Below, piece after piece: positions 1 through 14,386 of a DNA stretch of 64,000 nt (positions within the stretch are counted from its first letter, which is position 1; every line of letters begins with the position of its first letter). Position numbers and translations under genes: made by a program. Below the pieces are notes generated by a model that was not told the origin of the DNA, ran no database searches, and worked only from the letters and a program-made list of their open reading frames with translations. The stretch is from Hericium rajendrae (lineage: Eukaryota > Basidiomycota > Agaricomycetes > Russulales > Hericiaceae), in the NCBI GenBank assembly GCA_033439255.1, contig CM065891.1, positions 1,302,001-1,366,000 on the forward strand, in the 5' to 3' direction.

Positions 1-2745
1 CGTAAGCCCCCCACATCCGCTCCGCGATCCATACATATCCACACTGGCGACGGGCAGTCCAGGAACGGTGGCTTTGCTACTTTGCGTTCGTATTTGTATT
101 GTATGCACGTTTCTGCGGGCATGCATGTGGGCGTGCCGGACGGTCCTGCACTAGTCAGGGTGCGTTTTGGTCCCTTATGCAGACGTTACGCAGGAGATAG
201 CCATTCTTGGGTGCGCTTGTCCGTGCATAGTGCGTCATGCATAGTAGCGCGACATATCGACTGATACCAGCTCCCCAGATCTGCATCCGGAGGCAGCTGC
301 GCTCGATACGGGGCCTGATCTTCGCCGATGTCGAAAGAGCCCTTAGCTTCCGTGCGCAGGGCCGTCGCAGGGCCCCGGGCTGCGTCCGCGCGCTCGAAAG
401 CTAGCTTGACAGCTTACAGCACGCGCGCCCAGTGCAAGATATCTGATATGCACTAGCCGGAGCGGGTCCAGTCCGGGCGCGATCGTGCTCTCGGGCCGCG
501 CGTCTTGCTATCGGCGTCGCGGGACGCAAGAGGATTAATATAGGACGAGTGCGCGCCTCGCGCGAGCGAGCGCAGATCGTTGGGCATGGGCGGGTGCCTG
601 TAGGTGAAACACGGGGGACAACGGAGGGCGCTATCAGGCCGTCCGGGGACGCGATCTAATTATTACGATCTTGACACTTACAGTATTGATTGCAACATGT
701 CTGCAGAATGGGCTGGCTGACAGAGTGTTTTGGCACCGCGGGCAAGTGGCCTCCGTGTCCGAGTCGGAATGGTACCTTTGTTACTACACCTGGCCAGATC
801 TGGTCGGGAGGTATCATACGACACCAATGTCCGAGTCCGGCTATGTCGCAGTTGAATAGATACGACGACGATGACGCGCCGGGTACATATGGATATGTGC
901 TTCCGGGGCCTCGAAAGTGGGTGCATGTCTGTGGACACCGCATGCAGCGGTGCCTGGCGCGGAGATGCAAAGAGCCAAACGCATCAGACGCGCGCATAAC
1001 GCAAAACGGAGGCAGACGCGATTCCATTCCCGCCGATATGCACATTAAGCCCGCGTGAGCACAGCCCCGCGCGTCGCGATGCAGGGACACGCGCGAATGC
1101 ATCAGATGGACAGACAAGTGAGAATGGGAATGCGCAAATGAAATCAGCAGTTACATGCATCACTGCAACTGCCACGAACGAAGCTACTAAGATGCTTGCT
1201 AACGTCCATGGCCTGTGCGCGAATGCAGACAGATGCGCCCACGGGTAACACATGGCGCGCGGGGGCGGGCGCGCGTAACTGCTGCCGCTGCTGCTGCGCA
1301 GCAGCCGGGGCCCCTCCGCTCCGACGACATGCGTATAGCCTATCAGGCGCAGGCACCGTGGCGTGCAGCAGCAGGGAGAAGCCATTAGCCGCGGCTTCGC
1401 GATGCAAGTAGCGGATGCGGTTGTGTGCGTGCGAGACCGGGCGGGCGGGCGCATTGCCTTCGCGAATAGCCTCGTGAGATTGCCTTTGCGGGGGACGAAT
1501 CGGCGCGGGGCAGGTGCCTGATGGTTTGGGAGAAGCAGGGAGGCTGGTGATGTCCTGTCGGCGGGTGATGGCTCAATGACACCTGCGATGGGTGGGGATG
1601 TCGGTGACGGGCAGCCGACGGAGACGATCACTTCGAGCGCGGGCTGATTGGGTGGACGTCGTGGACAGATGCGTCGGGAGATGAGACCCCGGAGGCGTGT
1701 GTCTGCAATCTGGAAAACGGTCGCGGATTTTGGACAAATGAGCGATCTGCAGTTTGTACAAATGGGCCAAGGACGATGATGGAGAGACCTGCCTTGTCCG
1801 AGACTCCGACATAGCCGTCTGCGTCTGTGCACAAGTCTAAACATTGCAGAAACTTCTGTATGGACGCGACGAGGCATCGAGAACGACATGCAATGGGATT
1901 ATCCGGGGTCCTGGAGTAGGCGGTTTGGATCCGGGTGCCCGAGCGAGTTACGAAGTCGGGAGCATGTGGGCGACGAACGCAGGGGATGCCGTCATGTTGT
2001 GGACAATTGAATAGGCCGGAGAGTGCCGCAGCGAGGTTTCTCCTTTGAGTTGGATCGAATCTGCAGCAAGAGGACGGCGGTGAGTCAACGGGGAGCCGTA
2101 GGCACATTCGAAGGCAAGGCGTCAATCAGGAATATGGATCAGAGCTGTGATACATCGCGCTGAGAGACAAGACGGTGAGACGAGCAGACTGTCGCTCTGG
2201 GACGGTTCGTTTGCGATGGAAGGGCGAGGCTTAATTGGCGCGTGCCTATCAGAACGCAGGGTGTCACGTAAGCGGAGGCATGGACTGGAGAGACTGTCTG
2301 TCGGACTGGCGGAAATGGACAGACCGCGGACATATGGAGAGACGGGGTGGAGGAACGAACAAGCTTCTGGGCCAAAGGTGCCGAGTGGGGAATGCAGCGC
2401 AAGAAGCCGGGGAGCGCTGTGTGATGCAGGACGGATCGAGAGATGTTACGGAGGAGACCGAGGAGGCGAGCGCTGACTGAGCTGCAAATGCGACAGGGAA
2501 TCGGAGGGAGAAATGGGATGGAGGGAGAGGTGGGCTAGAGCGCGGGCTGGTGGACAGCTGGGAGAGCGAAAGAGACAGACGCCACAAGGCGGTGATCGGG
2601 ATTACGGGAGGCAAAATCGGCGCGAGAGAAGAGGAGGAAGAAATAGTGCCAAGGGAAAAGAAGAGATTGAGAGGAGGAGGAGGAGCGTCGGATAAGGTTC
2701 GTTGGATGGGACCAGATTGTCGGGGCAGGTGCCTGCTAGATCGCG
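1..2745. other. Non-coding region upstream of the CSL gene
   Basis: I recognise no gene here. Open frames exist on both strands, the longest about 300 codons on the minus strand at 984-1889, but their translations are Arg/Pro/Ser-rich and biased like random GC-rich DNA, with no family motif and no credible intron pattern. The stretch probably holds distal promoter and leader sequence of the transcription-factor gene that follows, plus the downstream flank of a gene outside the window. Confidence 0.5.
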
Positions 2746-2754
2746 AAATATAAA
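2746..2754 (+). promoter_or_regulatory. TATA-like element of the CSL gene
   Basis: The string AAATATAAA lies about 220 bp upstream of the chosen ATG at 2973 and is followed by a pyrimidine-rich tract typical of fungal 5' leaders. Its role as core promoter is inferred from position and composition only. Confidence 0.45.
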
Positions 2755-2972
2755 CAGGAATGCTGCGTTCTGCTGCTGCTCCCTCCATCTCGCTCTGATC
2801 CCGCCGACTCGCGCCACCGCCGCCTCGGTTCCCCCGATCTCGCTTGTCATTACCGCAGCGCGCAGACACAGCCTTCGCGGGGTACGTCCCTTTCGTCCTC
2901 AGCGCACCGTCCGATCCTGCGAGCTCCCCCTCTCCTTCTCTTTCCTCATTCCTTCCCAGTCTCCTCGAGTTC

Positions 2973-5900
2973 ATGGCCCAGACTGCCGCGTGGCTTCCCC
3001 TTTCGGCTTCTCCAGAGGCAAGATCTGACCAGCTGGGCATGAACACCGACAACGCGCAGCAGCAGAACCAGGCACCCAATCGCTCCCATCCCGCCCCCGT
3101 CGACCTCACCCGTTGGGAACTCGCCGAGATCCTCAAGAGCAGCACCATCAATCGCGTCGACGCGTCTTCCTCCGCATCGGGCCATAACGGCTATTCGCAT
3201 CCCTCGTCCTTTGACCAGGGCATGTCCATCGATCCCATGGGCTCCTCCCATCCCGGTGCTGGCATTGGCATGCATTTCTCCGAATCTGACAAGATAGATG
3301 TTGCAGAACAATCGCCATACGATATCTTTTCCAACGCGCCCCCAGCTATTCCACCCAGCAGCGTTTCCGTTCCAACACTTCTCCAGCTGCGTCGGGCTTT
3401 GGCCTCGGCGGTGACAATCTTTACTCGCATTCCACCTATGGCGACTCTCTGCCCTCCTTTTCCAGCCAAGGAAGCGCCGGCTACGACATGATGAGCAACA
3501 TGTCTTCCTCATACAGCAGCGGCAAGGCGACTCCGCTCACCCCCAACGACCCCCTCGGCGGCATGCAGCACTCGCCATTCGGAAACAACGGGTCTAACGG
3601 CATCAAGTCGGACTTCGCGTCCGCTCACAACTTCCCAGATCTCATCCCCGATCGCCGTCTCTCGACCAACAGCTACCAGTCCGACATGCAGGACGACTTT
3701 GGCCTGGGGTCGTCGCTCAGCTACGGCGGCGGGGGGCTGCCGTCCTTCCAGGAGCGCATCGGCGCCCGCTATACCGCAGACCCTATGTTCACGCAATCCC
3801 CGTCGTCGCAATTGCACCCGCACCACGGACATAGTCCTGAAATGCTGCGCGGCGTTGCGCCGCAGGCGACCCACTTCCGTCCAGAGGGCGCGTCGTCGTA
3901 CGATGAGGGCATGACGCCGTTTTTGGTCCCGAATCCGCAGGCGGATCTGTCCCTGCACGTCCCGGTACTCAGCGGCCTACACCTGCAAAGCCCGAACGGC
4001 ATGGCCGCGGCAACCGATCTTCAGACGTTCATCCGGTGCGTCGTTAGCCGCTGTTTCTGATGGTTTTATCATTGATGCTAATTCACGCGCAATAGTCCCT
4101 ATTTGGACCAATATGTACGAACGCCGAACCGCCTGGCGTTTGGCGAGCGCACAGTTATTGTGATGTCGAGCAAGGTCGCACAAAAGTCGTATGGAACCGA
4201 GAAGCGGTGTGTATTATTTCTCCGTGACTTCGCAGGGTGTTAAATTATAGTTGTCCAGGTTCTTGTGCCCCCCTCCGACCGCGATCATGATTGGCAACTC
4301 GTGGTGGTCGGATGTGGTCCGCCGCGGCGAAGAACCCAAGCTGTCGCCGCCTCGTGTTGTTGTCTCTATTTCCGGCGAGCCCGCCCCTCAAGAAGGCTCC
4401 GTCGAGTGGGCTGCCGCGCTCGGCAAGGCCTTCGATCCGTCCGATCCGCCGACCGGCACAACGTACGTGGGCCGCTGCGTCGGGAAGCAGCTCTTCATCT
4501 CGGACGTGGACGAGAAGAAGAAAAAGGTCGAGGCGCTCGTCAAGATCATGGCGCCCGCCGCAGACGACGAGCCCGAGCGTGTTATTGGCACGTTCCCAAG
4601 TCGGCCCATCAAGGTCATCAGCAAGCCCAGCAAAAAGCGACAGAGCGCAAAGAACTTGGAATGTGAGTCCGGTCTGTCAACTTTGCGCCGGGTTACTCAA
4701 TTCGTGTCTGCTATCTGTCGCAAGTATGCATCAATCACGGGTCCACGATATCCCTCTTCCACCGATTACGGTCACAGACCGTGTCTACGAAGTACCTGTG
4801 CGTCTCTGGCTCTGGCTCGTCCTTCAAAGGGTCCGACGGTGCGCCCTTGATGGGCGTCGACCAGCGTAGCCGCACGTCGACGCCTTCCTTTATTGCGCGG
4901 ACATCCAGCTGGGGTAAGTGGGCGCCCGCGCCCCCTGTTCGGTTCCCCAAAGGCCGCGGCTGACCGCTCTACATTTTTCCTTTCCAGATCCCTTTGTGAT
5001 GTACATTGTTGATGTGGAGAAGCCCGCCGGCGGAATCGACGCGCCGCCGCCGCCGCCCCCACAGCCGGACTATCCGTCTCCTCCCCCGAACGCGATATCG
5101 TTCATGAACAACGGCTCGCCTATCCCAATCTACTACAACCAGACCGTCGTCTTGCAGTGCCTCACGTCGGGCGTCGTCTCGCCCGTGCTCATCATCCGCA
5201 AGGTCGACCATCAGACGACGGTCGTCGGCGGCGGCGCGCAGGAGGGCGCCAAGGGCGTCGGCGAGCAGTACTGCGCGGCGGGTGAGGTCTGCGGCGATCC
5301 CGTGAGCCAGCTGCACAAGGTTGCGTTCGAGGTGTACGAGCCGGGCAAGGGCGCGCCCGAGCCTGGCACGCCTGGCGCGTCGGGCATGTTCCTCTCGTGC
5401 ATGGGCGAGAAGGTCAACACGTACCGTGCGCCCGAGGGACGGCAGTGGGCGAGCGGCGCCGAAGCGCGTGGGTCGGACAGCCCTGTGCTCCCGAGCTCGC
5501 CGAACGCGAGCACGCCCACGTCGTCGACCGGCAGCGCGAGCGCGGGGAATGACTACTTTGGGCACGCCCAGGTCGGCTCTGCGGACAGCGCGCCGGCGTC
5601 GCCGGTGCCGAACCCACTGGACTTCCCGTCAAATGACGGCGGGCGCGTGAAGAAGGGGAAGCGCAGCACCGCAAGCGCGGGCGGCGCGAAGGGCAGCGCG
5701 AGTGCCAAGACGCGCCGACGGCCTGCGAGTGCGGGCGCGGGGAGCAGTCGCCAGAGCGGCAGCGACGGGGGTGCCTCGTCAGGCGCGCTGTGGCAAGTCG
5801 ACATTGGCGAGACGAGCGTGTGGACGATCGTCGGCACCGGTGCGTACTCTTCTGCTGGTGGATGTGGGAAGATGCTGACCGCCGTCTGCAGACCAAGTGC

Positions 5901-6299
5901 GGTACAACTTTATGTGCCGCCGATGCTGTTCGACAACCAGAACGCGCCGCAGACGGGTTCGTTCCCGATACCGTCGAAGCCGGTGACGCCGTTCCCGGGG
6001 TGGTCAAGTACCTCCCGCCAGACCGCGCGGCGGAGGCGCCGAAGGGGCATGGCACGCGACACGTCCTCGCGAAGCCGACAGCGCAGACTGCGAAGATGCT
6101 CACGCTGTACGGCGAGAACTTCAACAAGGCGGACGGGCTGAGCGTGTTCTTCGGCGCGGAGCCCGCGCCGTACGTCGAGGTGCGCTGCTCGGAGGTGCTG
6201 GGCTGCCTTCCGCCAGAGACGGCGCCAACGAAGCGCCGCCCCATTATCCTCGTGCGGCAGGACGGCGTCGTGTTTCCGAGCTCTACATTGTATCCCTAG
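2973..6299 (+). CDS. CSL (CBF1/Su(H)/LAG-1) family transcription factor
   Basis: Sequence-specific nuclear DNA-binding protein of the fungal CSL class, related to Schizosaccharomyces Cbf11/Cbf12. A long Ser/Pro/Gly-rich N-terminal region precedes the LAG1 DNA-binding domain, recognised by RTPNRLAFGERTVIV, RFLCPPPTAIMIGNSWW and FHRLRSQTVSTKYLCV. A beta-trefoil domain follows (QTVVLQCLTSGVVSPVLIIR, SQLHKVAFEVYE), then a C-terminal Ig-like part ending near FPSSTLYP. Inferred introns: 4036-4095, 4207-4258, 4663-4724, 4914-4987 and 5840-5891, all GT-AG. Three single-base losses are needed to keep frame: in the C run near 3340, near 5910 (NF to YVPP) and in the G run near 5998. They fall inside conserved text, so I read them as indel errors. 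The start at 2973 follows a CT-rich leader; a start at 3099 or the downstream Met at 3039-3041 region is possible. Family call is firm; the target sequence is not shown by the sequence. Confidence 0.9.
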
Positions 6300-6709
6300 T
6301 CCTCCCTTCCCGTGTGTAACCTTTGGGGGTGTACGTTCGTTGTGACTATCTCTCGTTCATCTCACATGCTGTATATGTGCTGTCAATGGACTTTTTTCCT
6401 TTTTGCTTTCTCGACGGATAAAGGGCTCGTATTTTATCGTGTTGTCGTTCGCATACCTGGTTGCTTATTGGTTGGGACGGATGCTGACCTTCCATTCCTT
6501 GCGCGGATATTCCTGTACCTACCGTCGTGTTCTGAAATGCTATGCTTGCACTAGACGAAGCCTGAGGCTGCTGTGCGTCCACCAATGAAGATTGAAGACT
6601 CGACATGAGACGCCCGATAAGGCAAGCAGCACAGGAACATCCGCGTCATCGTCATCGACGACGGCGGCGGTGCTTTCGTTACGGTATACACACCCTGCTG
6701 CGCGCTCCA
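6300..6709. other. Intergenic, CSL 3' flank and next promoter
   Basis: AT-richer than the neighbouring exons, with short open frames only. It probably holds the 3' UTR of the CSL gene and the promoter of the small membrane protein gene. No clear motif is seen. Confidence 0.5.
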
Positions 6710-7337
6710 ATGTCGCCCACCTCGCTGCCGCCGCTCCTGTGGAGCTGGTATGTGGACACACTCTGGAATTACACACCCGACGGCTGGGTCGCGAGCACAG
6801 CCAGCACATTCCGCATCTTGCGCTGCTGCTCATCCTCCCCGGCCTGCTGCTCACGCTCTTAGTACGCTCTCTATCTCCTTCCTCCCTCTCCTCCTTCTCA
6901 TATGTTTCGCGGCACACACGCAGGATGTTACATCATACGTGATCGCGCGCACGCTCGGCGACACGAGCGCCTTCACGTCCGAGAAGTCGCCCGCGCCGCG
7001 CATCGTCGTCGGCGACGCGGATACAGAACCAGAACCATGCACGCCGCCGCTCGACGAGGAGAGCGAGGGCGCGCTGCGCCTCGCAGGCGTCGGCGTGTTC
7101 TCGCCCGCGAGCAGCCGCCCGCCGTCGCCGACCGTGTCGCGCAAGCCGCTGCCCCGCGAGGAGCCCGTGCGCGAGGAGGATGGGGAGGCAGACGCGGGCG
7201 AGGGCGGTGGGGCCGAGGAGGCGTCGGCTGGGAGTGTGAGCGAGGAGGGGTTTGCGTTGCTTGAGCGTGCGGAGAGCTTTGAGGATGCGGGGGCGCTGCG
7301 GTTGCGCACGGGCGCGCGGCGGGCGGAGGAGGCGTGA
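6710..7337 (+). CDS. Small single-pass membrane protein, function unknown
   Basis: The reading begins MSPTSLPPLLWSWYVDTLW and runs into a strongly hydrophobic helix (LALLLILPGLLLTLL). A phase-0 intron at 6862-6923 leads to DVTSYVIARTLGDTSAF, then an acidic, Pro/Ser-rich tail of about 110 residues ending at a TGA at 7335-7337. The helix and the preceding aromatic segment are in different frames, and one missing base near 6817 joins them. The simple layout is a short lumenal or extracellular N-terminus, one membrane helix and a disordered cytosolic tail. I do not recognise the family and infer no function. The start ATG is the first in frame with the aromatic segment. Confidence 0.6.
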
Positions 7338-7545
7338 GCTTTGGCGATTGTACGAGCAGGATGAGGGTTTTCTGGCATTGTCGTTCTTTCGCTTTCGCAT
7401 GGTAACTGTGTGTTCTCGGGGCTAAATTGATACACGCTTATGTTTCGGAACAGAGATACCATCACGGATTAACGCATATAATACAGATATCGTATAATAC
7501 AGCAGTCCATCCAATAGCGAGAAAAGATGTCAAACGGCGGTGCCC

Positions 7546-9513
<1,968 letters not shown>

Positions 9514-10213
9514 TTACCAACAGAACGCAAAGCGTAGGACAAGAACGCTGGGAAGAAACGGGTGCTTTGTTGGTTTCAAGATACAACACCCGAGCGGATG
9601 GAAGATCAGAAAACTCCTATTCCGGGCGTATTTCGGGAGTTCTGCGTTCAGGCCTACAGGTGCTGCGTGCGGATCTCTGGGGTGCTATTGCCCTGATGCT
9701 TCAATCAAAGGCAAATCGACATCGAAGTGCGCCGTTAGAGGTGATGGAAGTTCGTCCAGCGTGTTCGACGACTCTCCTCGCCACGTTTGACTCAGGTTAT
9801 CCTGCTGACTCATACGCCATTTTGTCATGTCGTGACTGCAGTTCGAACGGCTTTCTCAGTCCAGTGATGTTGCTCAGAATGATACAGCCACAAATGAATA
9901 TCGTATTAATATGAATGCCACGAAACAACCATCACAACGAAGACTTCACGACGAAGAGACACTTGCAAGACTTGGACAAAGAGACCGACGGCGCATGATT
10001 ACCATATATGGCAAACAAGCACAAGGAAACGCGCTCACGCGCCGCACGCCACCGCCGCGTTCAACACAAAGAGTGCATGCACAAGCCATTGCAGCTAGCA
10101 ATGCGCGGGCTGTAACCTCTATGCAATCTCATTCTTTTGTTGTCGAGACGCTCTTATATTCTGGTTCTTTCCTTCACCCTCCGCCCAACCCAAACCCTTT
10201 TCCGCCTCCTCTT
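9514..10213. other. Divergent promoter region between ESA1 and the RBR gene
   Basis: No gene is supported. The right end is CT-rich and merges into the tandemly duplicated 299-bp segment that continues to the RBR start codon. Confidence 0.5.
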
Positions 10214-10811
10214 CAGTACTTGGCACTAGCAACAAGTAACACGTAGTGGACAGAAAGGGGGCAAAGGACTATACAACACGTTGTATTCGCGCCCTTATCA
10301 GACGGAGAGGTGGTGATATTGAAGGTATGTCCCCTAACAAAGTCTCCACTCGTTGCCACGACCTTCCTGTCTTGTATCTATCCGCCATGCCGGCTAAAGT
10401 CCTTTTTAAATTGCTAGAGTTCATTCTTTACCTTCTTGCGGCCCTCGACCCATCTAGATCGCTAGAGTTCACTTTCTTCATCCTTATCATCACCGCCCCT
10501 CTTAGATTGCTGCAGTACTTGGCACTAGCAACAAGTAACACGTAGTGGACAGAAAGGGGGCAAAGGACTATACAACACGTTGTATTCGCGCCCTTATCAG
10601 ACGGAGAGGTGGTGATATTGAAGGTATGTCCCCTAACAAAGTCTCCACTCGTTGCCACGACCTTCCTGTCTTGTATCTATCCGCCATGCCGGCTAAAGTC
10701 CTTTTTAAATTGCTAGAGTTCATTCTTTACCTTCTTGCGGCCCTCGACCCATCTAGATCGCTAGAGTTCACTTTCTTCATCCTTACCATCACCGCCCCTC
10801 TTAGATTGCTG
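10214..10811 (+). repeat. 299-bp tandem duplication of the RBR promoter/leader
   Basis: Two head-to-tail copies, 10214-10512 and 10513-10811, each begin CAGTACTTGGCACTAGCAAC and end AGATTGCTG. The one difference I found is T/C in CCTTATCATC versus CCTTACCATC. Each copy contains a TTTTTAAA TATA-like string (about 10406 and 10705) and a CT-rich tract, so the putative core promoter and part of the leader are doubled. The unit length is not a multiple of three, and copy 1 ends in a stop in the frame that is open into the ligase. That argues for regulatory rather than coding DNA. Confidence 0.9.
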
Positions 10812-10838
10812 CAGCTCCTTCTCTTCATCCTGGACGCC

Positions 10839-13800
10839 ATGGACGTGATCGAGATCGACTCAACTCCTGAGCCTGAGCCGATGCATACGCCTTTACACAG
10901 GCGCACGCCTCTCTTCTTGCCCGACGATGACGACGTCATCGAGCTCACGGACTCGTCAGAAGACGCGATCCCGATCCCGCGTAAGAAGAGAAAGACGTTC
11001 ACTCCTCCGCCTGTGGCGGGGCCATCGCGGTCACAGAGTTCGGCTGCGCGACGGAAACCGACGTCTAGCCAAGGGTCGGTCAAACACAAGTGAGCCTTCT
11101 TCAGTTAAAGAGAGCTTTGTTCTATGATGTTGACGCGTCTCTAGTCGCTCAGCGGCCAAAGGGAAGGCGCCTGCAAACAAGCCGGTAACACCAGCAGCGA
11201 TACCGCAGACGCCGCCCTCCTCTGCATCCCAGGTTCCTACTCGTTTCCCTAGCCCCCTGCGTGGCTTGACGCCGCCCCGCGACGCGTCACTTCCTTATGT
11301 CGTCCCTGCAGCACCGCGCGCACCATCGCCTTTGCGCATAGCGACGCCACCTCTCGATGCTGAGCCCGCACCTATTCCTGCGCCTGGTCCCGAGCCTGCT
11401 CTTGCGCCTGTTCCGGAACTTGTTCCCGAGCCTGCGGCCCCCGCTCAACCTGAATTCGTCGACCCAGCAGAACTTTCTGACGTGTACGTCGCACAAGTCT
11501 GTGAGATCGTCCCGGATGTCGCGCCGGCACATGTGCACGATCTCCTGGAGCGCTTCAAGGATCAGTTCCCTGATAATCTGGTGGGCTGGGTGGTGCATAC
11601 CTTATTCGAGGACCCGTCCTATCCGAAGGATGTCAAAGGCAAAGGCAAGGCGAAGGCCATCGATACCCCCGTGCAAGCGGCTGCTCCACGAGATCCAGAT
11701 GAGGTAGATTATACCAGCACGGATCGGACTTGGATCAACAAGTCGAGCTATAATGCGCTCGCCATGGTAGGTTTCCATGTTCTTGTATGACCACGGTGTT
11801 GACGCGCACCTGCAGGAGCAATTGCTCATAGATTTCTCCGACATTGAAGCAGCTCACATATATAAAACATGGGATATGCAGAAGAAGCTTTATGCACCGA
11901 CATACCTTTTCTTTATCACCAGAAGAAAAGTGGCAATCCGCCGTATGTTCCCAGAGGAAGGGAAAGCCCGTGAGAGAAAGTGCGGAAGAGGTTGAGAGGG
12001 AAAGGAAAGCTGCTCTGAGCGATGTTACATTTATCAAGGAGAGAGAATGGGTGGTCCGAAAAGTGCAGGACGACGAAACAAACGAGGCGGTCAAGGAAGA
12101 CCAGCAGATGGCGGAGAAGATGAACGAGCAGGAATACGAGGAGAACGGCGAGGGGCTTGAGTGTGGCTGCTGTTTCTCTTCATCCCCATTCGTACGTCTC
12201 TGCCTTCATCTTACGAGGTGATAAATCCCATATATTCCTTTCTGACCTTTTTCTGGGGTTTCTGCACAACAGGACAAGATGATCCAGTGCCCAGACGCGC
12301 ATCTCTTCTGCACCGACTGCGTCATCAGTTACGCCGGCTCTAAGCTCAGCGAACACAACCCCGACCTCACATGCATGGACATGTCGCAGTGCGTTCTACG
12401 CTTCCCTGACTCTGAGCTCCGCCGGATCCTGCCCGACAAACTCCTCGAGCTGTACGAGCGCGTACGCCAGCGCCGCGAGGTCGAGGCCGCGGGCCTGGAT
12501 AGCCTCGAGGAGTGTCCGTTCTGCGATTTCAAGGTCGTGATGGAGGTCGATTTCGAGACGGACAAGTTGCTGCGGTGTCAGAATGAGGATTGCATGAGAG
12601 TGAGCTGCCGCAATTGCAAGAAGGAGGATCATCTGCCGAAAACCTGTCAAGGTAAGATCAGGACTGTTTAGCATGGAAGTCCTATCGTCTGATATGAGTG
12701 CTTTCGCAGAGGTTGAAGAAGACAAGAAGCTTGATGGAAAGCATGCCATCGAAGAGGCCATGAGTACGTATGATTGTATCTTTTCCATCGGATAGGTCTA
12801 AATTTTTAACAGCCCGGGCTCTCATGCGCAACTGTCCGAAGTGCCAGAAAGGTGGGTTAATTGCGTTTCATGATAGATTGAGCTTCATATCTCTTGATTT
12901 TTCCAATAGGATTTATCAAAGAGTCTGGTGTGAGTCCCTAATTGCATGTTTCAGCACTCAGTCTCATCAGAACGATCACAGTGCAACAAAATGACCTGCC
13001 CCAATTGTCGCAGCCTAGTTTGCTATGTTTGCCGGCAAATCATCACTGGCTACGAACATTTCGATCAGGTATAGTGACATAGGCAATGAGAGCATTTCGA
13101 GTCTCATTTTGATACCAACAGGGCGCTCCACAACGAGCCGGACCGAGTCGCGCAGGAGGCAAGTGCCCACTGTGGGATGCCGTCGAGCAAAGACATTCCG
13201 ACGAGGTACGCGCCCTCGCCAATGTCTTCGCTCTTCAGTGACCCAGTGCGGCTCCCCAGGTCACCGCCGCGGCGAAGAGGGCCATGGACGAATACAAACT
13301 TCTGCATCCGGACGTCGATGAGGGGGACCTCAAGGTCGACCTGCCACCCCCGCCGCCTCCGCCGCCTCAGGTGCACCCGCACGCGGGCGTAGCTATGGGA
13401 CGCATACCGGCGCCGCAGGCGCACCACCATATAATCAACCTTCCAAATCTCGCATACCGATACGAGGGCCCCGCTGCGCAAATGCCGCAGGTGCACGTCC
13501 ATCTCGCACCTGCACCCGCGCCCGCACCCGCGCCTGCGCATGCCGACTACGCGGCATATGCCCAGGCGCTGCGAGATCGGATGCAGTTGAATCAGTTGCA
13601 CCAGCAGAATCAGCAGCTGCGGCAGAGGCAGCAAGATTTTGACCAACGGCAGTTGGACGACGATCTCCTGCAGCAGTACGGCTTGAACAGGAACCAGATG
13701 CAACAGCTTCTGGCGCAGCATCGGGATCTACCAGCTGGAGCTGGAAGAGGCATCTTGCCCGGTGGTATGCCGGCTGGAGAGGGCATCGTAGCTGGTGGTA

Positions 13801-14057
13801 TGCCCGCGGCAGGAGGCGCTGCGCCTGGTGGTATGCCGGTGGCAGGACCGAACGTCCCCGGTGGTATGCCAGTGCGAAGGGGTCTAGCAGAGAGACTCAG
13901 AGCCGCGAGAGAGGCGGAGGCAGCGTTGCGAGCAGTTCCGCAGCTTCCCCAGGCTGGTCCCCCTCCAGCCTATCATCGCGCCCCCGCGCCGGCAGTCCCT
14001 GCACAAAGGGCTCCTCGCAGAAAAGCAGCGACGGGCAGAAAACGGAAACGGGCATGA
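10839..14057 (+). CDS. RBR-type E3 ubiquitin ligase, TRIAD3/RNF216-like
   Basis: Transfers ubiquitin through a catalytic Cys in RING2. The N-terminus has two acidic-flanked hydrophobic motifs, DVIEIDSTPE and DDVIELTDSSED. A helical region precedes RING1 (ECGCCFSS, then CPDAHLFCTDC), the IBR (ECPFCDFKVV ... CMRVSCRNCKKEDH) and RING2 (RNCPKCQKGFIKES, GCNKMTCPNCRSLVCYVCR, ITGYEHF). The C-terminal third is Pro/Gln-rich with a repeated GGMP motif and a basic end (RKAATGRKRKRA) that may be a nuclear signal. Inferred exons: 10839-11089, 11145-11766, 11816-12191, 12273-12651, 12710-12763, 12813-12851, 12910-12929, 12982-13068, 13122-13205 and 13260-14057. One extra base in the T run near 11905-11914 breaks frame and looks like an indel error. 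An in-frame upstream ATG at 10626 lies in the duplicated leader; I prefer 10839. Confidence 0.88.
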
Positions 14058-14386
14058 TCGAGGTCCATGTTCATCTCACGTCATGAAGTCCGCTCGAATT
14101 TTTGTATACGATTTGGTATATTCCATGCAGTACATTGTCACCTATATCCTGTCGTTTAATCCTACGCGTCTGTGTATCTATCATGTCGGTTCAAAGTTCG
14201 TTCTGTCCTCGACCAAGTTCTTCACGGCAAGATCTCAACATCGCAACGCGCAAATGTCGCGCTCTTTGCCAGCAACAGCTGTCGGCGGTGGCCGATCCGG
14301 CCACGTCGACGGTTGATGCGTTATAAGAAGTTATTCCCATCACTTTGTCTTTCCCCACCTCATCCCACTAATTTCCCCTCTTTGCA
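14058..14386. other. Intergenic, RBR 3' flank and cyclophilin promoter
   Basis: Contains a long pyrimidine-rich tract just before the cyclophilin ATG (about 14330-14385), typical of a transcription start region. No gene is seen. Confidence 0.5.

Noticed and set aside
984-1889. 301-codon minus-strand open frame
   Set aside because: No family signal, random-looking composition and no intron, unlike real genes here.
2264-3151. 295-codon minus-strand open frame opposite the CSL 5' end
   Set aside because: Overlaps the CSL leader and first codons antisense; no motif.
3256-3306. Cryptic intron to explain the CSL N-terminal frame change
   Set aside because: It has good GT...CTGAC...TTGCAG signals but is 51 nt, a multiple of three, so it cannot restore frame; a one-base loss in the C run is simpler.
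10246-10545. 99-codon frame in the first copy of the 299-bp repeat as a small gene
   Set aside because: Starts at GTG, has no motif, and the same text is repeated in the second copy; better explained as promoter and leader DNA.
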